Of a stretch of DNA of 64,000 bases, positions 1 to 10,100 are shown piece after piece (positions within the stretch are counted from its first letter, which is position 1; each line of letters begins with the position of its first letter). The position numbers and the translations under genes were made by a program. Origin of the DNA: Paenibacillus sp. FSL H8-0332 (lineage in GTDB: Bacteria > Bacillota > Bacilli > Paenibacillales > Paenibacillaceae); NCBI RefSeq assembly GCF_037963835.1, contig NZ_CP150145.1, positions 4,960,001 to 5,024,000 of the forward strand. The letters are read 5' to 3'. The notes under the pieces are model-generated. The model did not search any database. It saw nothing but the letters and a program-made list of their open reading frames with translations, and was not told the origin of the DNA.

Positions 1-1609
1 CATTCGATTCCAGAGGCAGCGTTCGGACGGTAACCCTGTTCACCAGATCATAGATCTGCACCTGAGGACTGGCTTCATCCGAGATGAATAGATATCTCTG
101 GTCAGGCGTCAACAAGAGATCTGTTGCCTGCATATCCTGATTCAGATCGATTCCCCAGTTCACCACTTGAGCCTCTGTATCGAACTGGTACAACCTGTCT
201 TGTACCGCATAGTAAATCTCACTGCCTGCTGAAGCGGCATAAGCTGCGTTCCCGTGGTACTGGATATTGGGGTCCATCGGAACCGATTGGGTGGGACCAA
301 CCAATGCATTGATAGTCTGTACCCCGCCCGCAGCCAGAAAATAAGCGGATTCTTCATGGAAAAACGAGGTATCGCCATCGGTCACCTCTGCCACAAGATA
401 CCGGTTCTCCACCGTCATCGACAAATCATCTTGCACTTGCAGTTCAGTTGAGTTCTGCTTTAAATTCACAGTATATACTCCTGTACCGGGTCCAGGGTTA
501 TGCGTCAGGCTAAAAGGAATCTGAATGCTCGCCCGTTCTCCGGGATCAGCTGTGCTCCCATAACCCTGGACAATAGTCTGGAAGTTAAACAAACGAAAAA
601 TGGACATACCGTTTCCAGAGTTATAAGCAAAACCAACAGTAATAGAAATTCTTGAACCTGTTGAGCGCGGGAGATACGTGATACGGAAATTCCCCTTTAA
701 TAGAACGCGTTGTCCAGCCTCGGTATGCACCGAGTCTAGTTCGATAAAACTTTGCGTGGAGTAACTCAACGCCACCGGATCGGTACGATATTGATATTGA
801 ACAGGAGGTAGCGGTTCGCCAGTTGAGCCGGTTGCACCTGTCGGGCCAGCCGGCCCCCTTGGGCCCGGGCCCATGGTCCCTGTCGGTCCCGGTGCTCCTT
901 GCAGACCTTGCTCTCCTGGCGCCCCCCTCTCTCCCTTCACACTCGTACCTGTCGTTCCTGTCACAGCATTACCGGTTGCACCTGTCAGGCCTACTACGGT
1001 CAAGCCCGTCGCCCCGGTTGGACCAGTGGGCCCAGTGCCGATTCCGCCAGTGACGCTTGCGGGAGGGCCTGGTACACCTGTATCTCCTGTAGGACCGGTC
1101 GCTCCATATCCTGTAGCTCCTGTCACGCCCTTGTTACCGTAACCGCCGCCCTGACCCCTCTGACCTTGCGTACCGGTCGTTCCAGTAGGACCCGTCGGAC
1201 CGGTAATACCCGTGGCGGCCCGAATTGCCTGAACAGAAGCTATCCCTGCAACGGCTCTGCCTATAGAAGGATCGGACTTGATGTTAATATAACCGACTAC
1301 CCGAGCTCGTATAGTGTAGGCATACGTTCCCGGATAAGCCGGATGGTTGACCGTAACTTGTATCGTTCTTGCAGTCTCCTCAGTTCCATTATGGGACAAC
1401 GTAACCAATTGAGTCTGCAGCACACTGCCGGAGAGCATCGTTTCCAGTTCAATCCGCAGCATGGATTCGCCTGGAGAACTGCTCTGGAACACAACAGGAA
1501 TATGAAAGGTCACATGTGCCTGAGGCAGAGCTGCAGTGATTTCGAGCGTCTCCGCCAGGTGAACAGCCGGGCCCGGCGCCCCCAATGGGAGAGTAGTTAG
1601 ATTCGACAT
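1..1609 (-). CDS. Collagen-like protein with C-terminal beta-propeller-like repeats (3' end beyond window)
   Basis: I read this frame from ATG at 1609 (ribosome site AAGGCGGTG just upstream) to the left edge with no stop, so the C-terminus is missing. Residues 1-137 form a non-collagen head of about 135 residues, with 'LPLGAPGPAVHL' near the start, that is also seen in the next two genes. Residues about 138-275 are Gly-X-Y repeats (GPTGPTGTTG and similar). After that comes a beta-rich region. The last visible residues include 'LLTPDQRYLFISDE' and 'VQIYDLVNRVTVRTL', which look like a YVTN/beta-propeller blade. Surface or spore filament role is inferred from the collagen region and neighbours. 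It is the last gene of a minus-strand series in this window. Confidence 0.85.
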   Translation of the reverse strand, partial: MSNLTTLPLGAPGPAVHLAETLEITAALPQAHVTFHIPVVFQSSSPGESMLRIELETMLSGSVLQTQLVTLSHNGTEETARTIQVTVNHPAYPGTYAYTIRARVVGYINIKSDPSIGRAVAGIASVQAIRAATGITGPTGPTGTTGTQGQRGQGGGYGNKGVTGATGYGATGPTGDTGVPGPPASVTGGIGTGPTGPTGATGLTVVGLTGATGNAVTGTTGTSVKGERGAPGEQGLQGAPGPTGTMGPGPRGPAGPTGATGSTGEPLPPVQYQYRTDPVALSYSTQSFIELDSVHTEAGQRVLLKGNFRITYLPRSTGSRISITVGFAYNSGNGMSIFRLFNFQTIVQGYGSTADPGERASIQIPFSLTHNPGPGTGVYTVNLKQNSTELQVQDDLSMTVENRYLVAEVTDGDTSFFHEESAYFLAAGGVQTINALVGPTQSVPMDPNIQYHGNAAYAASAGSEIYYAVQDRLYQFDTEAQVVNWGIDLNQDMQATDLLLTPDQRYLFISDEASPQVQIYDLVNRVTVRTLPLESN

Positions 1610-1640
1610 TATTTCACCGCCTTAGATATTTTCCGCAATA

Positions 1641-2852
1641 CTAATTGTCATTTGGAATAACCGTGGAAGTTAGGACAACAGGGAGTATATTGATACTCCA
1701 TTGGTCCTGAACATCGCCAGTAATCACTTCAGTTAGTGTCAAGGTAGTCTGGGGGCCATCATACATAACAGTAAAGGGGAAAGCCTGCGCGAATGTAAAA
1801 GTATCAGAACCTGGACTCGGCCAATAATCAGTATACTCATACAATTTGTTATTAGCAGTATCAGTAAGTGTGATGGTTAAACGTATTCCAGCAGTATTTG
1901 AAAAATCATTTTGCTTTAAAATAACTATGTTTACAATTCCTTCCACTTGGCAACGCCCGTTTCCGGGATTAACCGGGAGTGTGGCGAGCACTTGAGGGGA
2001 ATTCACATACCCTACATAATGGTCTGATACTTTGTAAATTAATGTTGGAATGGATGCTCCATTCACCAGGGCACCTGTAGGTCCCCTGGCACCTTCGGGC
2101 CCAGTTTCCCCCGCTTCACCGCCTGATCCAGGCGGACCGGTGACGCCCGTGGGTCCTGTCAGACCCTCTGGTCCGGTGTCACCTGTAATTGCCGGACCGG
2201 TCGCTCCGGTACTTCCCACACCAGTAAGTCCGGTTGCCCCTGTAATCCCTACTCCGGTGGCTCCTGTTGCACCGGTGGGTCCAGCGAATCTTCCTACATA
2301 TCCGGTTGTCCCTGTTGGACCCGTTGGTCCCGTTAGCCCGGTCGGGCCTGTAAGCGAGACGCCATCCTCTCCCATTCTCCCGTCGCCACCAGATAGACCG
2401 GTACGTCCGGTTAGACCAGTGGGGCCTGTTGGACCTTGAGGACCTATAGGACCGTTTAATATGACGGGTCCCGGACCGGTCTGTAACCGGGGGGAGCCCA
2501 CCCGGATATCAGAAGCGATATTCTGATAATGGAGCAGCTTCATTCTTAGCTCGAATTGATGAATGCCTGCGGACAGTACATCACTGAACCTGACCGTGGC
2601 TTCAGTCTGAACCAGTCCTGCAGACAGTGCTGTGGATTCTATGGATACATCACGCATCTCAACAAGCGCGTTAGCCCTCCATAGTTCAACATTTAAGTGC
2701 AGATGATAATAACCAGTGGACAGAATATCCAGCAGCAATGGAATCGACAACTGCAATTCCGCAGATGTATACGGCTGTTCCACGTCTGTCCGGATATCGG
2801 TAAGCACCAGCATACTGCCGGCTCCAAGGGGGAGCGATGAATAGATGTTCAT
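1641..2852 (-). CDS. Collagen-like surface protein, shared-head class
   Basis: The 403-residue protein has three parts: a beta-rich N-terminal head (about 1-132), a Gly-X-Y region rich in GPTG and GATG (about 133-265), and a C-terminal globular domain (about 266-403). The head is paralogous to those of the flanking genes on both sides: compare 'LPLGAGSMLVL' here with 'LPLGAPGPAVHL' and 'VQLGSPGPAIRL'. AAAGGAG lies 10 bases before ATG. There is no signal peptide, which fits mother-cell assembly onto a spore rather than Sec export, as in BclA-type proteins. The spore location is inference. Confidence 0.85.
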   Translation of the reverse strand: MNIYSSLPLGAGSMLVLTDIRTDVEQPYTSAELQLSIPLLLDILSTGYYHLHLNVELWRANALVEMRDVSIESTALSAGLVQTEATVRFSDVLSAGIHQFELRMKLLHYQNIASDIRVGSPRLQTGPGPVILNGPIGPQGPTGPTGLTGRTGLSGGDGRMGEDGVSLTGPTGLTGPTGPTGTTGYVGRFAGPTGATGATGVGITGATGLTGVGSTGATGPAITGDTGPEGLTGPTGVTGPPGSGGEAGETGPEGARGPTGALVNGASIPTLIYKVSDHYVGYVNSPQVLATLPVNPGNGRCQVEGIVNIVILKQNDFSNTAGIRLTITLTDTANNKLYEYTDYWPSPGSDTFTFAQAFPFTVMYDGPQTTLTLTEVITGDVQDQWSINILPVVLTSTVIPNDN

Positions 2853-2917
2853 ATTTATATCAACTCCTTTATTTCTCAGATGCTGTTCTTCTGTTACAGT
2901 TTCATATCGGGGCAGTC

Positions 2918-4150
2918 TCAGTTCCCTCTTCGAAATACCTTCGCAGTTGCATTGAATGTTTTGTACGCAATTGTTGTATTGTCAGACAGCGTATTGATCT
3001 GAACAAACAACGTATAGTTGTGAAGACCCAGCGGCGGGTTCTCATCAACCGCATAGAAGAATAGATTTTCTTCGGAGGTAAAGGAACCAATCGTGGGAAT
3101 AAGCGAATATTTGTAACCTTTGGCCCAAAGGAAGGAACCGTTGGTTTCAAGTTGCTGACCATCTCGATACACTCTATATGAAAGCGTGTTGTGGTAACGG
3201 TCGTCAGGAGGATTCCCGTACCCGAAATGAAGAGTACCCTCTATTACAATACATTGATCTGTTGAGTTGATCTGTATTGCAGGAAGTTGGCCCACTATTT
3301 CACCTTCGATGGGACTGTTCACCTGCAGAATATTGCTCACAACGATTGGTAACGCCCTGCCAGGTCCGGTTATACCAGTGGGTCCTGTCAGCCCCGTATC
3401 TCCGGTAATATTTAATCCGGTCCCTGGATTCCCAGTCACGCCAGTGGGTCCGGTAATTCCTGCCGGTCCTGGCACCCCATATCCGGTCATACCAGTGGGT
3501 CCGATTCCGGTCATTCCGGTTGGACCGGCGGGTCCTATCCCGTCAGGTCCTGTATGGCCCGTTGCGCCTGTCGCGCTCCCCGCTCCGGTTACCACCACTT
3601 CACCCGTAGCCCCTGTGCGTCCCTTTGGTCCCTTCGTTCCCATGATGCCAGGACCCGTTATACCGGTCGGACCGGTGTTTCCCGTTGGACCTTTCGTACC
3701 TTTCGTACCATACGGACCTTGTGGACCGGTTGGTCCTGTTGGACCGATATCATCAGCAGCAACTATATCATTTTGCACAGAGACTGCCGGGAGGCCAACC
3801 AGCGGATTCGCTGCGATATTCTGGGAAGACAGAACCCGGAGCTCCAGCTCAAAGTGTTGCACCCCTTGGCCGAAGCTTCCTGAAATATTTACATTCAGAT
3901 CAGCAATAAGAGCTTCCCCGCTGTTACTGCTGCCGATATAAGGCTCAGTAAGGGTATGAATGATATTGCCGTCTTTCAAAACAGATAACCCGATGATCAG
4001 GTGATAATTGCCGGACACTTCCGGCTTGAACGACAGAGGCACACTGAAATCGATTTGGAAGTAGGGATGACTTTCTTCCAGCAATACCGGACTTGACAGC
4101 CTGATTGCCGGTCCCGGACTTCCCAGTTGCACCGGAATTAATGATGACAT
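2918..4150 (-). CDS. Collagen-like surface protein, shared-head class
   Basis: The 410-residue protein has the same layout as its two downstream neighbours. It has a head of about 137 residues containing 'LGSPGPAIRLSSPVLLEE', a Gly-X-Y region (about 138-275) with GPTG, GTKG and GITG triplets, and a C-terminal domain of about 135 residues. The GTKGPKG stretches resemble the Lys-Gly-(Glu/Asp)-type charged triplets that stabilise bacterial collagen. AGAAGGG precedes ATG by about 9 bases. No signal peptide is visible. It is probably co-transcribed with the two genes after it, because gaps are only 31-65 bases. Confidence 0.85.
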   Translation of the reverse strand: MSSLIPVQLGSPGPAIRLSSPVLLEESHPYFQIDFSVPLSFKPEVSGNYHLIIGLSVLKDGNIIHTLTEPYIGSSNSGEALIADLNVNISGSFGQGVQHFELELRVLSSQNIAANPLVGLPAVSVQNDIVAADDIGPTGPTGPQGPYGTKGTKGPTGNTGPTGITGPGIMGTKGPKGRTGATGEVVVTGAGSATGATGHTGPDGIGPAGPTGMTGIGPTGMTGYGVPGPAGITGPTGVTGNPGTGLNITGDTGLTGPTGITGPGRALPIVVSNILQVNSPIEGEIVGQLPAIQINSTDQCIVIEGTLHFGYGNPPDDRYHNTLSYRVYRDGQQLETNGSFLWAKGYKYSLIPTIGSFTSEENLFFYAVDENPPLGLHNYTLFVQINTLSDNTTIAYKTFNATAKVFRRGN

Positions 4151-4452
4151 GTGGACACAACCCTTCTTTCACTTTCATATTTGCTTGCCATTTGCGAACG
4201 GCAGAACTATTCAATCAACACCCCAATACCAGTGTATGCTGCCTATAGTTTGTCCAAGTCCATGTTATGCAGAATACTTCATGGACCTCTGAGGTCTGGC
4301 AGCACTTAATATCCTATGCTGATGAATCTATGGGGGTCTGGATTATTCGGTCAATAGCTCTAAAAAGGCGGATTACTGATTAATTATCAATTTCCACACG
4401 CAGGAAAGCGCCAGAATTAAATTCTGGCGCTTCTCACTACAAATAGAATGAT
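4151..4452. other. Intergenic stretch between two collagen-gene groups
   Basis: This stretch of about 300 bases has no gene that I can support. It holds the terminator at 4405-4432 for the gene on its right. By position it also holds the promoter for the three-gene group on its left. I found no convincing -35/-10 pair. Confidence 0.5.
4405..4432 (-). terminator. Hairpin terminator after the 392-residue collagen-like gene
   Basis: AAGCGCCAGAAT pairs with ATTCTGGCGCTT as an almost perfect palindrome, starting about 20 bases beyond the stop at 4453. The U-run on the minus strand is short (TTTCC), so termination may be modest. Confidence 0.6.
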
Positions 4453-5631
4453 TTAATTAATCCTGATCAATTGAATGTTGGCAAAGAAGACGCCCTCACC
4501 TATAACGTCATTAGTATTATTAACTAACGCCACACCCTGTTCGGCTGTTGTCCCTATGATACCGGCTCCCGCTACGGTTGCAACTGCCGTATTGTTTAGT
4601 GTTGAGGACGCTATAGAACCAGTAACACCTTCTATGAGAGCTCCAGACGCCAGATCTACGGTCCACAATTGAAATTCCATGGTGTCCAGGCTATTATTCT
4701 GAGCATTGACATAGTATTGGACCAGAACTGTTGAATCAGCAGGCAAAGTGAAAAACTGATTTGTATCATTTATAGTAATAGCACCGCTTTCCGGTCCGGT
4801 TACGCTCCAGGTCACCATTTCATCAAATCCAACTTGAAACTCAGTAGAGACAGCAGAGAAGAAATCTGCGAAGAAAGCAACCCCCGTTAAGCCAGTCATC
4901 CCGGTCATACCAGTCATCCCGGTTTGGCCCGTTACACCAGTCAGCCCGGTAACTCCCGTTAAGCCGGTCAACCCTGTAGCTCCCGTTAAGCCAGTGGCAC
5001 CCGTTATACCGGTTATGCCAGTCTCTCCAGTTAATCCGGTCAGTCCAGTTAATCCCGTAGCTCCGATAGCACCCGTCTCCCCGGTTAGCCCTGTTAATCC
5101 GGTCAGTCCGGTTAGTCCGGTCAGCCCTGTAGCTCCCGTTAAGCCAGTCTCTCCTGTCGGACCCGTTATGCCGGTCACTCCGGTCAGTCCCGTCATTCCC
5201 GTAGCTCCGGTCTCTCCGGTCTGGCCTGTAATTCCTGCCGGACCTGCGATACCTTGAATTCCCTGTTCTCCTTGAGGTCCTGGAGGCCCGCCCGGATTCC
5301 CCGTAGCCCCCGTTGCACCCGTAGGCCCTACCATTATTGAAGCATTAAGCACCGTCTCCAGCTTGTTGGTAAGAATGAACTCCTTCTTGACAATGTCCCG
5401 CATCATATTTCTCACACTTTCGTTCATAGCAAGCACATCGCCTATTGTTGCATCAGGAGCTGTAACTCCAGGTAAGGTACCCAGGATATATTGCAGCTTC
5501 TCCCCTTCTGCATTGATAATATGGCTGAGTCCCAATTCTTCCATTGCAATGGAGGACAGCAGCAGGTTAACGGCATCATCCCTCGCAATGCTTATAGTGG
5601 GGGTGATATTAGGCAGATTCGCCTGAGACAT
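4453..5631 (-). CDS. LPNITP-head collagen-like exosporium protein
   Basis: This 392-residue protein starts 'MSQANLPNITPTIS' and has a helical head (1-101) with 'EELGLSHIINAEGEK'. I recognise this head as the usual N-terminus of Paenibacillus collagen-like spore proteins, presumably the anchor to the spore surface. Residues 103-250 are Gly-X-Y (GLTGLTGVTG type, Thr in most Y positions). Residues 251-392 form a beta-rich domain that fits the BclA/C1q-like trimer-forming C-terminal fold. GAGGAG precedes ATG. It starts 27 bases after the stop of the paralogue at 5659-6846, so the two form an operon. Confidence 0.9.
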   Translation of the reverse strand: MSQANLPNITPTISIARDDAVNLLLSSIAMEELGLSHIINAEGEKLQYILGTLPGVTAPDATIGDVLAMNESVRNMMRDIVKKEFILTNKLETVLNASIMVGPTGATGATGNPGGPPGPQGEQGIQGIAGPAGITGQTGETGATGMTGLTGVTGITGPTGETGLTGATGLTGLTGLTGLTGLTGETGAIGATGLTGLTGLTGETGITGITGATGLTGATGLTGLTGVTGLTGVTGQTGMTGMTGMTGLTGVAFFADFFSAVSTEFQVGFDEMVTWSVTGPESGAITINDTNQFFTLPADSTVLVQYYVNAQNNSLDTMEFQLWTVDLASGALIEGVTGSIASSTLNNTAVATVAGAGIIGTTAEQGVALVNNTNDVIGEGVFFANIQLIRIN

Positions 5632-5658
5632 GTAATCAACTCCTCTATGATTAGTAGG

Positions 5659-6846
5659 TTACAACAATTTAAGAATGGATATCGAGGCATTAACATCTGT
5701 AATTGTACCGGCACCACTATTAATCATAACTAGTGTATTAACTGCTTCAGCAGTAACGGTGGGAAATACACTCCCCCCCAATACCAGATTTGAAGTGGGA
5801 GCAACTGCTGTATGATAGGATATTGCGTCACTTGCCGGAAGGGTAGCCCCATTAAGCGTAAGGGCAACGCTAAAATTCTCCCCTGTCGGAGTAGAAGCAT
5901 TAGCTGAATAATGAACGTAGTAGGTTGCCGGTTCCTCCACGCCTAAAACAACGTTATTTTGCAGATTGAAACCGCCTATGCTACGGTTGATGCTGGAGCC
6001 TGTGGCATACGCATCGGCATCAAAGACTATTGGACCTCCTGGACCTATCGGACCTCCTGTTGTAAGAGTAGATAACCACCGGTCGATAGGCGGCTCTCCT
6101 GTTTCTCCGCTTGCTCCGGTCAAACCGGTTACTCCTGTAACTCCTGTTAGACCTGTCAGGCCAGTAGCGCCAGTCGCTCCCGTTTCCCCTGTAACTCCGG
6201 TTTCCCCTGTAACTCCTGTCAGACCCGTCAGGCCAGTAGCACCTGTCGCTCCCGTTTCCCCTGTAACTCCGGTTTCCCCTGTAACTCCTGTCAGACCCGT
6301 TAAGCCGATCGCACCCGTCTCCCCTGTAAGGCCGGTAGCCCCGGTCAATGCAGTCAACCCAGTGGCCCCTGTAATACCTGTAGCTCCCGTTACTCCTGTA
6401 GGTCCTGATATGCCTGTGAAGCCGCTAACGCCCGTGGTACCGGTCGGGCCATCGTCTCCAGTCTCTCCTATTTCACCTGGCAGACCTCTTGGACCTACCG
6501 GTCCCTCGTCTGGACCTGTTACTCCTGTGGCTCCGGTACCACCATAATCAACCGGTGCTGCAAGCAGACTCTCTAACTGGCTGGTCTGCAGCCAGGCGCT
6601 TTTCACCGTCTCCCCCAGCAAACTACGGACGCTATCAGTGATGTCCTGAAGATTAGAGATGTTCACCACAGGAGCAGTTACTCCAGGCAGAGTGCCAAGC
6701 GCGTATTGCATCTTCTCCCCTTCTGCATTAATCACATGGCTAAGCCCTAACTCTTCCATGGCGATGGCTGACAGCATCATATTAATGGCATCGCTACGAG
6801 AGAGTGTAATGGTAGGTGTAATGTTAGGCAGATTAGCTTGAGACAA
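5659..6846 (-). CDS. LPNITP-head collagen-like exosporium protein
   Basis: The 395-residue paralogue of the next gene has a nearly identical head (1-102, 'SQANLPNITPTITLSRSDA', 'EELGLSHVINAEGEK'). Then come Gly-X-Y repeats (about 104-252, including two copies of a GVTGETGVTGETGATGATG block) and a beta-rich C-terminal domain (253-395). The start is TTG at 6846, with AAAGGAGAGG 7 bases upstream. No signal peptide is present. The C-terminal domain differs from that of its neighbour, so the pair share anchors and stalks but show different tips. That functional reading is inference. Confidence 0.9.
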   Translation of the reverse strand: MSQANLPNITPTITLSRSDAINMMLSAIAMEELGLSHVINAEGEKMQYALGTLPGVTAPVVNISNLQDITDSVRSLLGETVKSAWLQTSQLESLLAAPVDYGGTGATGVTGPDEGPVGPRGLPGEIGETGDDGPTGTTGVSGFTGISGPTGVTGATGITGATGLTALTGATGLTGETGAIGLTGLTGVTGETGVTGETGATGATGLTGLTGVTGETGVTGETGATGATGLTGLTGVTGVTGLTGASGETGEPPIDRWLSTLTTGGPIGPGGPIVFDADAYATGSSINRSIGGFNLQNNVVLGVEEPATYYVHYSANASTPTGENFSVALTLNGATLPASDAISYHTAVAPTSNLVLGGSVFPTVTAEAVNTLVMINSGAGTITDVNASISILKLL

Positions 6847-7045
6847 ATCAATCCTCTCCTTTCCTGTTTAGAATAGTCCATCATATGCTGTTCGCTTCGA
6901 TTGGTTCGGCAATTCGTCCAGGCTATGTAAGAAAAACTGATATGTGTTACAGTTCTTATTATGGAAACAAAATCACCCTTACGGGTGAATGAGATTACCT
7001 GCGTGCCACTTATCCACAACAGAAGAAGATCATAATTTCCTATAC

Positions 7046-7080
7046 AATGAGAAAAGACCAGCCCGAATCAGGCTGGTCTT
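7046..7080 (-). terminator. Terminator after the giant collagen-like gene
   Basis: On the minus strand AAGACCAGCC pairs with GGCTGGTCTT around a 7-base loop, followed by TTTTCTC. It lies 40 bases past the stop at 7120 and is a good Rho-independent terminator. Confidence 0.85.
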
Positions 7081-7119
7081 CGTGAAAGTCACATTCATTA
7101 ATCACTCATTAGAGGAAGC

Positions 7120-10100
7120 TCAACTCAACTGAACGATAGTAACCTTAGCAGGGAAGAAACCATAAATGACTTCATCCATATTAACAGTCACAGCAGTCCC
7201 TTCATATACAAGTGCAAGTTGGATTGCTACTGGTTCATCCGCTTCTAAAATATATGTTCCATTAAGATTAGAAGGAACAGTGTTTATTGGAGCGGTAACG
7301 ATTGATGTAGATTCTGGTGTACCATTATTAATCAATTCCAGACCTGCTGGTCTTGTATCAGAGGATAGGATAGTGGCTTGATACATTATCAAATAGTTTC
7401 CGGATTCTACTACAAACTCATTAGTATCAGTAATTCCCGGTCCTATAGAAGTACCACTGCTTGATGTATAAACGATGCTAAAGTGTGGAATAGGGAAATG
7501 ATCACTTGTTGCCACCGTATTTCCCTCTGTCAGAACAAACTGAGCGTAATTCTGGGACAGAACACCAGTAGGACCTACAAGACCAATACCTGTTGGTCCG
7601 GTTGCTCCCGTTAACCCAGTGACACCAGTCGCCCCTGTTGCCCCTGTAAGACCCGTCGCTCCGGTATCTCCCGTAAGACCTGTTGCTCCTGTTTCTCCCG
7701 TGGGACCAGTTGCTCCCGTTAACCCAGTGACACCAGTCGCTCCTGTTGCCCCTGCTAATCCTGTAACCCCTGTTACACCAGTATTACCATCCTCACCTTT
7801 TGAACCTGGGCCTCCATTTATTCCATCTTTACCCGCTTTCCCTGTTGTGCCCGTCACTCCGGTCATACCTGTTGGACCTGTTGGACCAGTCGCGCCTGTA
7901 TGACCAGTCGCACCTGTTTCAACAACACTTAATCCAGTAACTCCTGTTGGACCAGTCACACCTGTAACTCCAGTGGCTCCCGTCTCACCTGTAAGACCCG
8001 TTGCCCCACTCTCTCCAGTAAGTCCTGTGAGTCCTATTGCTCCGCTCTCTCCTGTAAGCCCCGTCGCTCCCGTTTCACCCGTAAGCCCCGTTGCTCCAGT
8101 CTCTCCCGTAAGACCTGTCGCTCCACTCTCACCTGTAAGACCCGTCACCCCAGTCGCTCCTGTGAGTCCGGTCGCTCCGGTCTCTCCCGTCAGACCCGTT
8201 GCTCCCGTTTCACCCGTGAGCCCCGTTGCTCCAGTTTCACCCGTAAGCCCCGTTGCACCGGTCTCTCCTGTAAATCCCGTCAGCCCCGTCGCTCCACTCT
8301 CTCCTGTGAGTCCCGTTGCTCCACTCTCACCAGTCAGCCCCGTTGCTCCCGTTTCCCCGGTGAGCCCCGTTTCTCCTGTAAGACCTGTCGCTCCACTCTC
8401 GCCTGTAAGACCCGTCGTTCCGGTCTCTCCCGTCAGCCCTGTCGCTCCACTCTCTCCTGTAAGACCCGTCGCTCCGGTCTCTCCCGTCAGCCCTGTCGCT
8501 CCACTCTCGCCTGTAAGACCCGTCGCTCCGGTCTCTCCCGTGAGTCCAGTTGCTCCAGTCTCTCCTGTAAGTCCTGTTGCTCCAGTCTCTCCTGTAAGTC
8601 CTGTTGCCCCGATCTCACCAGTCAGACCTGTCGCTCCGGTCTCTCCCGTGAGTCCAGTTGCTCCGGTCTCTCCCGTGAGTCCTGTTGCCCCGATCTCTCC
8701 TGTAAGACCCGTTGCACCGGTCTCTCCTGTAAGTCCCGTTTCTCCTGTGAGCCCTGTCGCTCCAGTCTCACCGGTCAGCCCCGTTGCTCCAGTCTCTCCG
8801 GTGAGTCCCGTCGCTCCAGTCTCACCAGTCAGCCCTGTCGCTCCGGTCTCTCCCGTGAGTCCCGTCGCTCCAGTAGCACCAGTAAGCCCAGTCGCTCCCG
8901 TTTCTCCGGTGAGCCCCGTCGCTCCGGTCTCTCCCGTGAGTCCTGTCGTCCCAGTCTCTCCGGTCAGCCCCGTCGCTCCAGTCTCTCCTGTGAGCCCCGT
9001 CGCCCCAGTCTCTCCCGTCAGCCCCGTTGCACCGGTCTCACCTGTCAGACCTGTTGCTCCGCTCTCTCCTGTAAGTCCCGTCGCTCCAGTCTCACCAGTC
9101 AGCCCCGTCGCTCCGGTCTCTCCTGTCAGCCCCGTCGCTCCAGTCTCTCCGGTGAGTCCCGTCGCTCCAGTCTCACCAGTCAGCCCTGTTGCTCCCGTCT
9201 CACCTGTAAGACCTGTCGCTCCCGTTTCTCCGGTCAGCCCTGTTGCTCCGGTCTCTCCGGTCTCTCCCGTGAGTCCTGTCGCCCCAGTCTCTCCAGTCAG
9301 CCCCGTCGCTCCAGTCTCTCCTGTGAGCCCTGTTGCTCCGGTCTCTCCTGTGAGCCCTGTTGCACCAGTCTCACCTGTAAGCCCCGTTGCTCCCGTTTCT
9401 CCGGTCAGCCCCGTTGCTCCGGTCTCTCCCGTCAGCCCCGTCGCTCCAGTCTCACCTGTAAGACCTGTCGCCCCCGTTTCTCCCGTGAGCCCTGTCGCTC
9501 CAGTCTCACCCGTAAGACCCGTCGCTCCAGTCTCTCCGGTGAGTCCTGTCGCTCCAGTCTCACCCGTCAGCCCTGTCGCTCCAGTCTCACCTGTCAGCCC
9601 CGTTGCTCCAGTCTCTCCTGTGAGCCCCGTCGCCCCGGTCTCTCCTGTAAGTCCCGTCGCTCCAGTCTCACCAGTCAGCCCAGTCGCTCCCGTTTCTCCG
9701 GTGAGTCCCGTCGCTCCAGTCTCTCCTGTGAGCCCCGTCGCCCCGGTCTCTCCAGTAAGTCCCGTCGCTCCAGTCTCACCAGTCAGCCCAGTCGCTCCCG
9801 TTTCTCCGGTGAGTCCTGTCGCTCCCGTTTCTCCGGTCAGCCCTGTTGCTCCGGTCTCTCCTGTGAGCCCTGTTGCACCAGTCTCACCTGTAAGCCCCGT
9901 TGCTCCGGTCTCTCCTGTGAGCCCCGTCGCCCCCGTTTCTCCCGTGAGCCCTGTCGCTCCAGTCTCACCAGTCAGACCTGTCGCACCAGTCTCTCCCGTG
10001 AGTCCCGTCGCTCCGGTCTCTCCTGTAAGCCCCGTTGCTCCGGTCTCTCCCGTCAGCCCCGTCGCTCCAGTCTCACCTGTAAGACCTGTCGCCCCCGTTT

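Noticed and set aside
4151..4452. A short gene in the gap between collagen groups
   Set aside because: Frames here lack ribosome sites and overlap the terminator.
2050..6547. Plus-strand Pro/Val-rich frames opposite the smaller collagen-like genes
   Set aside because: They have the same cause: mirror frames of Gly-X-Y coding. No start signals.
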